Source: Sandarakinorhabdus glacialis
GTDB taxonomy: Bacteria; Pseudomonadota; Alphaproteobacteria; Sphingomonadales; Sphingomonadaceae
NCBI RefSeq assembly: GCF_014643455.1
Contig: NZ_BMJM01000013.1
Coordinates: 1-64,000 of the forward strand
Length of the DNA stretch: 64,000 nt
Direction of reading: 5' to 3'
Positions 61,645 through 64,000 of the stretch are shown piece by piece; within the stretch, counting starts at the first letter, position 1; every line of letters begins with the position of its first letter. The translations under genes and the position numbers were made by a program. A model generated the notes under the pieces. The model was given only the letters and a program-made list of their open reading frames with translations. It did no database searches and was not told where the DNA came from.

Positions 61645-63981
61645 TCAGCCGATCACGCCTTCGGCGGTAAGCCGGTCGAATTCTGTCTCCGACAAGCCAA
61701 GGATGCCGCGCAGAACGCGCACGTTGTCCTCGCCCACGACCGGCCCACGGGTGCCGGTAGCAATCGTCAGCCCGCTGATGTTCCATGGCGCCGTGAACAG
61801 CATCTCGGAACCCAGGCCGGGTATGTCGATCATTTCCGACAAGCCGCGCGCGGCGATCTGGGGATCGTTCCAAAGTCCTTCGATATCGTTGACCGGCGAC
61901 GCCGGCACCCCCGCCGCGCGCAGATCGGCGACAAGAGTATCGCGGTCGCAGGTCGCGGTCCACGCAGCGAGCATGGAATCCAGCGCCTCTCGCTTGGCTA
62001 TACGGTCGCCGGTGCCGGCCCATACTGCGTCGCGCATCCACGGTTGATTGCCGGCGACACCCGCCAGCGCTTTCCAGTCATCGTCGTCACGTATGGCGAT
62101 CGACAGCCAGCAATCGGCGCCGACGGCTGGATAAATGCCATGCGGTGCCATCCCTGGATGCGCGTTGCCCGTCGTCGGCGGCTGTTGCCCCTCGATCTGG
62201 ACCTGGAGAATGTAGGGCGTGAGCGTGGCGAACAGCGCCTCGGTCTGCGACAGGTCGATGTAGCACCCTTGCCCCGTCGTCTCGCGGCGCGCGAGAGCGG
62301 CGAACACCGCGACCAGCGCGTGCGCCGCGGCGTTCGGATCACCGATTGCGAAATTGAGCGCCCCGGTCGGCAACTCGCCAGCGTACCCGACAAGCGATTC
62401 GAGGCCGACATAGCTCGACATGGTTGGGGCATAGGTTCGCATGTCGGCCATCGGCCCGAACTGCCCGGCACCCGACATCGCGACCATGACGAGCCTAGGG
62501 TTGGCCGCGCGGAGAACGTCATAGCCGATGCCCGAGCGTTCGACCGATCCCGCCGACATGTTCTCCAGCACGATATCGCTGGTATTCGCCAAGCGCTTGG
62601 CCAGTTCGACGCCCGCCGGATCCTTCAGGTTCAACGTGATCCCAAGCTTGCCTTTGTTGATCTGATGAAACATCGGCGACATGTCGGCATTCTGGCCCTC
62701 GACTCGCTGGCCGTCGCGGATGATGACGCCGGACAAGCGCGAATTGTCGGGCCGCGCGCGATGTTCGACCTTGATGACCTCCGCCCCCAATTGGGCGAGG
62801 ATGCTACCGACCTGTGGCGCGGACCACACCCAGCCCAGATCGAGCACGCGCAGTCCGGCCAGCGGAAGAGCCCCAGCGGCGCGCTGGCCGCCAGCGTGCG
62901 CCAGCAGCCCGTTCGCCGAATTGGACGCCTGCGCGATACCGCGAGTTTCGGCGATGCGAAACGGCAGGCCTGGACCGCGCAACTGGCGACCGTTGACCAT
63001 CCATGGACGAAGGAAACCCCGCTCGGCCAGCTGCGGCGTGGCGAGCACGTCCGGCAAATCACGCAGCGGTGCGATGGTCAGCTGGAAACGATCGGCAATC
63101 GCTTCGATCTCGGCCTTCGTGTGATCGAGCAACCACGGCGTGATCAACGCATCGACTTCGGCCGGATACTGCTGCCCCATCGCGCGCAGTTTTTGATAGC
63201 GAGGCTCCTGCGACCACGCTGGTGATCCCATCGCTTCGACGAAGCGTTGCCACTCCGGGCGGGTTCGGCCTGACAGGCATACGGCACCGTCGGCGCATGG
63301 CAGGATGACGAAGGGATAGGCGCCACCCGAATCGGATGCCCGCCGGCCCGCGCGCTGCCAGCGCATGCCGTGATGAATATAAAAGCGGCAATTGACCCCG
63401 ACGTAATGCGCCAGCACGTCGTTTAGGGCGATGTCGACGATCCGCCCACTAGCCGGCGCCGGTCCGGCCAGCCGCGCCATCAGGCAGGCGGCGGCGAGAT
63501 GCGCGCCTGCCTGACATTCCAGCACGCCGGGCGGGATCGAAAGCGGCGGCCGACCCGGCTCGCCGAGCGCCCAGGCAACGCCCGCTTCGGCCTGCGCGTC
63601 GATCGCGGCCGCAGGCACCCCCGCCAGCGGGCCGGTCAATCCGAAAACCGACGTGACGCCGAATACCGTATCGGGTTGACTCGCCGCAACTTCGGCGAGC
63701 GTGCGGCCGATCAGGGCGGCAAAGCGCCCAGCATCGTCGGTTATGACGATGTCGGCGATAGCGATTGCGCCTGCCAAGTCTCCGGGCGACGTCGTCGGCT
63801 TTTCGGCTGCGTAGTAAGCCAGGGCCAAAGCGATCGGATCGGCTCCGTCGGCCACCGTCGACGGGACACCGATGCGCACCACCTCGGCACCCATCTGTTG
63901 CAACAGCCATCCACAATAGGCACCGGCGATGCCGCTGCTGATTTCCACCACACGTAGCGGCGTTCCGGGCGTGCTGGTCAT
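61645..63981 (-). CDS. Tandem-fused family III CoA-transferase
   Basis: The 778-residue protein is about twice the normal length and contains two CaiB/BaiF domains in one chain. The first is residues 8 to about 370 (RVVEISSGIAGAYCGWLLQQ, LGEPGRPPLSIPPGVLECQA). The second runs from about 377 (LAGLRVLDLGWVWSAPQVGS, LGAEVIKVEHRARPDNSRLS, DIVLENMSAG, PTGALNFAIGDPNAAAHALV). The first has IDAQAEAG where the catalytic Asp normally lies; the second has TYAPTMSSYVGLESL without an Asp at that spot, so only one half may be catalytic. It starts 19 bases before the window end, so any upstream operator is not fully visible. Intact families usually work as interlocked dimers, and the fusion may mimic that. 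Confidence 0.88.
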   Translation of the reverse strand: MTSTPGTPLRVVEISSGIAGAYCGWLLQQMGAEVVRIGVPSTVADGADPIALALAYYAAEKPTTSPGDLAGAIAIADIVITDDAGRFAALIGRTLAEVAASQPDTVFGVTSVFGLTGPLAGVPAAAIDAQAEAGVAWALGEPGRPPLSIPPGVLECQAGAHLAAACLMARLAGPAPASGRIVDIALNDVLAHYVGVNCRFYIHHGMRWQRAGRRASDSGGAYPFVILPCADGAVCLSGRTRPEWQRFVEAMGSPAWSQEPRYQKLRAMGQQYPAEVDALITPWLLDHTKAEIEAIADRFQLTIAPLRDLPDVLATPQLAERGFLRPWMVNGRQLRGPGLPFRIAETRGIAQASNSANGLLAHAGGQRAAGALPLAGLRVLDLGWVWSAPQVGSILAQLGAEVIKVEHRARPDNSRLSGVIIRDGQRVEGQNADMSPMFHQINKGKLGITLNLKDPAGVELAKRLANTSDIVLENMSAGSVERSGIGYDVLRAANPRLVMVAMSGAGQFGPMADMRTYAPTMSSYVGLESLVGYAGELPTGALNFAIGDPNAAAHALVAVFAALARRETTGQGCYIDLSQTEALFATLTPYILQVQIEGQQPPTTGNAHPGMAPHGIYPAVGADCWLSIAIRDDDDWKALAGVAGNQPWMRDAVWAGTGDRIAKREALDSMLAAWTATCDRDTLVADLRAAGVPASPVNDIEGLWNDPQIAARGLSEMIDIPGLGSEMLFTAPWNISGLTIATGTRGPVVGEDNVRVLRGILGLSETEFDRLTAEGVIG

Positions 63982-64000
63982 CGTGCGGCCTCATGCGCGG

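Noticed and set aside
1-64000. Insertion sequences, prophage or integrative elements
   Set aside because: No transposase, integrase, phage structural gene or target-site duplication was found on either strand.

Overview
The window is high-GC, densely packed DNA that reads as an alphaproteobacterium, most likely a member of the Sphingomonadales. The reasons are four large TonB-dependent receptors plus one frameshifted one, hexuronate genes placed next to receptor genes, a PEP-CTERM protein of the WAMM type, many GTGA/ATGA stop-start overlaps, and the kind of dispersed hairpins common in sphingomonads. The genus is not established. No rRNA, CRISPR array, prophage or insertion sequence is visible. 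The only RNA gene found is tRNA-Arg(ACG).

Region 1 (0.4-10.3 kb) is a hexuronate / unsaturated-galacturonide catabolic block: an HpcH/HpaI-type aldolase, a hexuronate-type MFS transporter, an MhpD-like hydratase, altronate dehydratase (uxaA), a LacI-family regulator, kduI, kduD, a 2-keto-3-deoxygluconate kinase (kdgK) and a Tat-type carboxylesterase. Region 2 (14.6-21.4 kb) holds the extracellular side: a cupin, a pectate lyase, a TonB receptor (frameshifted) and an alpha/beta hydrolase. A 14-bp palindromic box, TGACACCGGTTACC or a close variant, lies before five transcription units in both regions. This makes a LacI-controlled pectin regulon the simplest reading. An unrelated TonB receptor-merR pair with a textbook MerR promoter and a GloVer-repeat/PEP-CTERM protein sit between the two regions.

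Region 3 (21.6-31.9 kb) is mixed: yaiI, a DEAD-box helicase, tRNA-Arg, a lipoprotein, a P1 peptidase, a three-gene type III polyketide operon (PKS, methyltransferase, flavoprotein) and a TonB receptor with a Gly/Pro-rich insert. Region 4 (31.9-38.9 kb) is a tight eight-gene cluster: SPFH/SHOCT protein, two zinc-ribbon DUF4178 proteins, a tiny membrane protein, DUF350, a membrane-anchored spermidine-synthase-like enzyme, a flavoprotein and AdoMet decarboxylase. It looks like a membrane system coupled to polyamine chemistry and is the best candidate here for an under-described system. A cysteine hydrolase, an FMN alpha-hydroxyacid oxidase and a PiuC-type hydroxylase follow on the minus strand.

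Region 5 (42.3-64 kb) is a second catabolic block. It has a leucine/isovalerate operon (ivd-mccB-mccA) with a divergent LysR gene. Next comes a cluster with two Baeyer-Villiger monooxygenases, two family III CoA-transferases (one a tandem fusion), an acyl-CoA ligase, a thiolase-like protein, two MaoC/hotdog dehydratases, a TonB receptor and a FadR-type GntR regulator. The box GGTCC(A/T)ACAATTGAC occurs beside gntR and twice, inside a perfect 23-bp inverted repeat, between the receptor and the second monooxygenase. This suggests one inducible pathway for an imported cyclic ketone or terpenoid-like substrate. The substrate is unknown.
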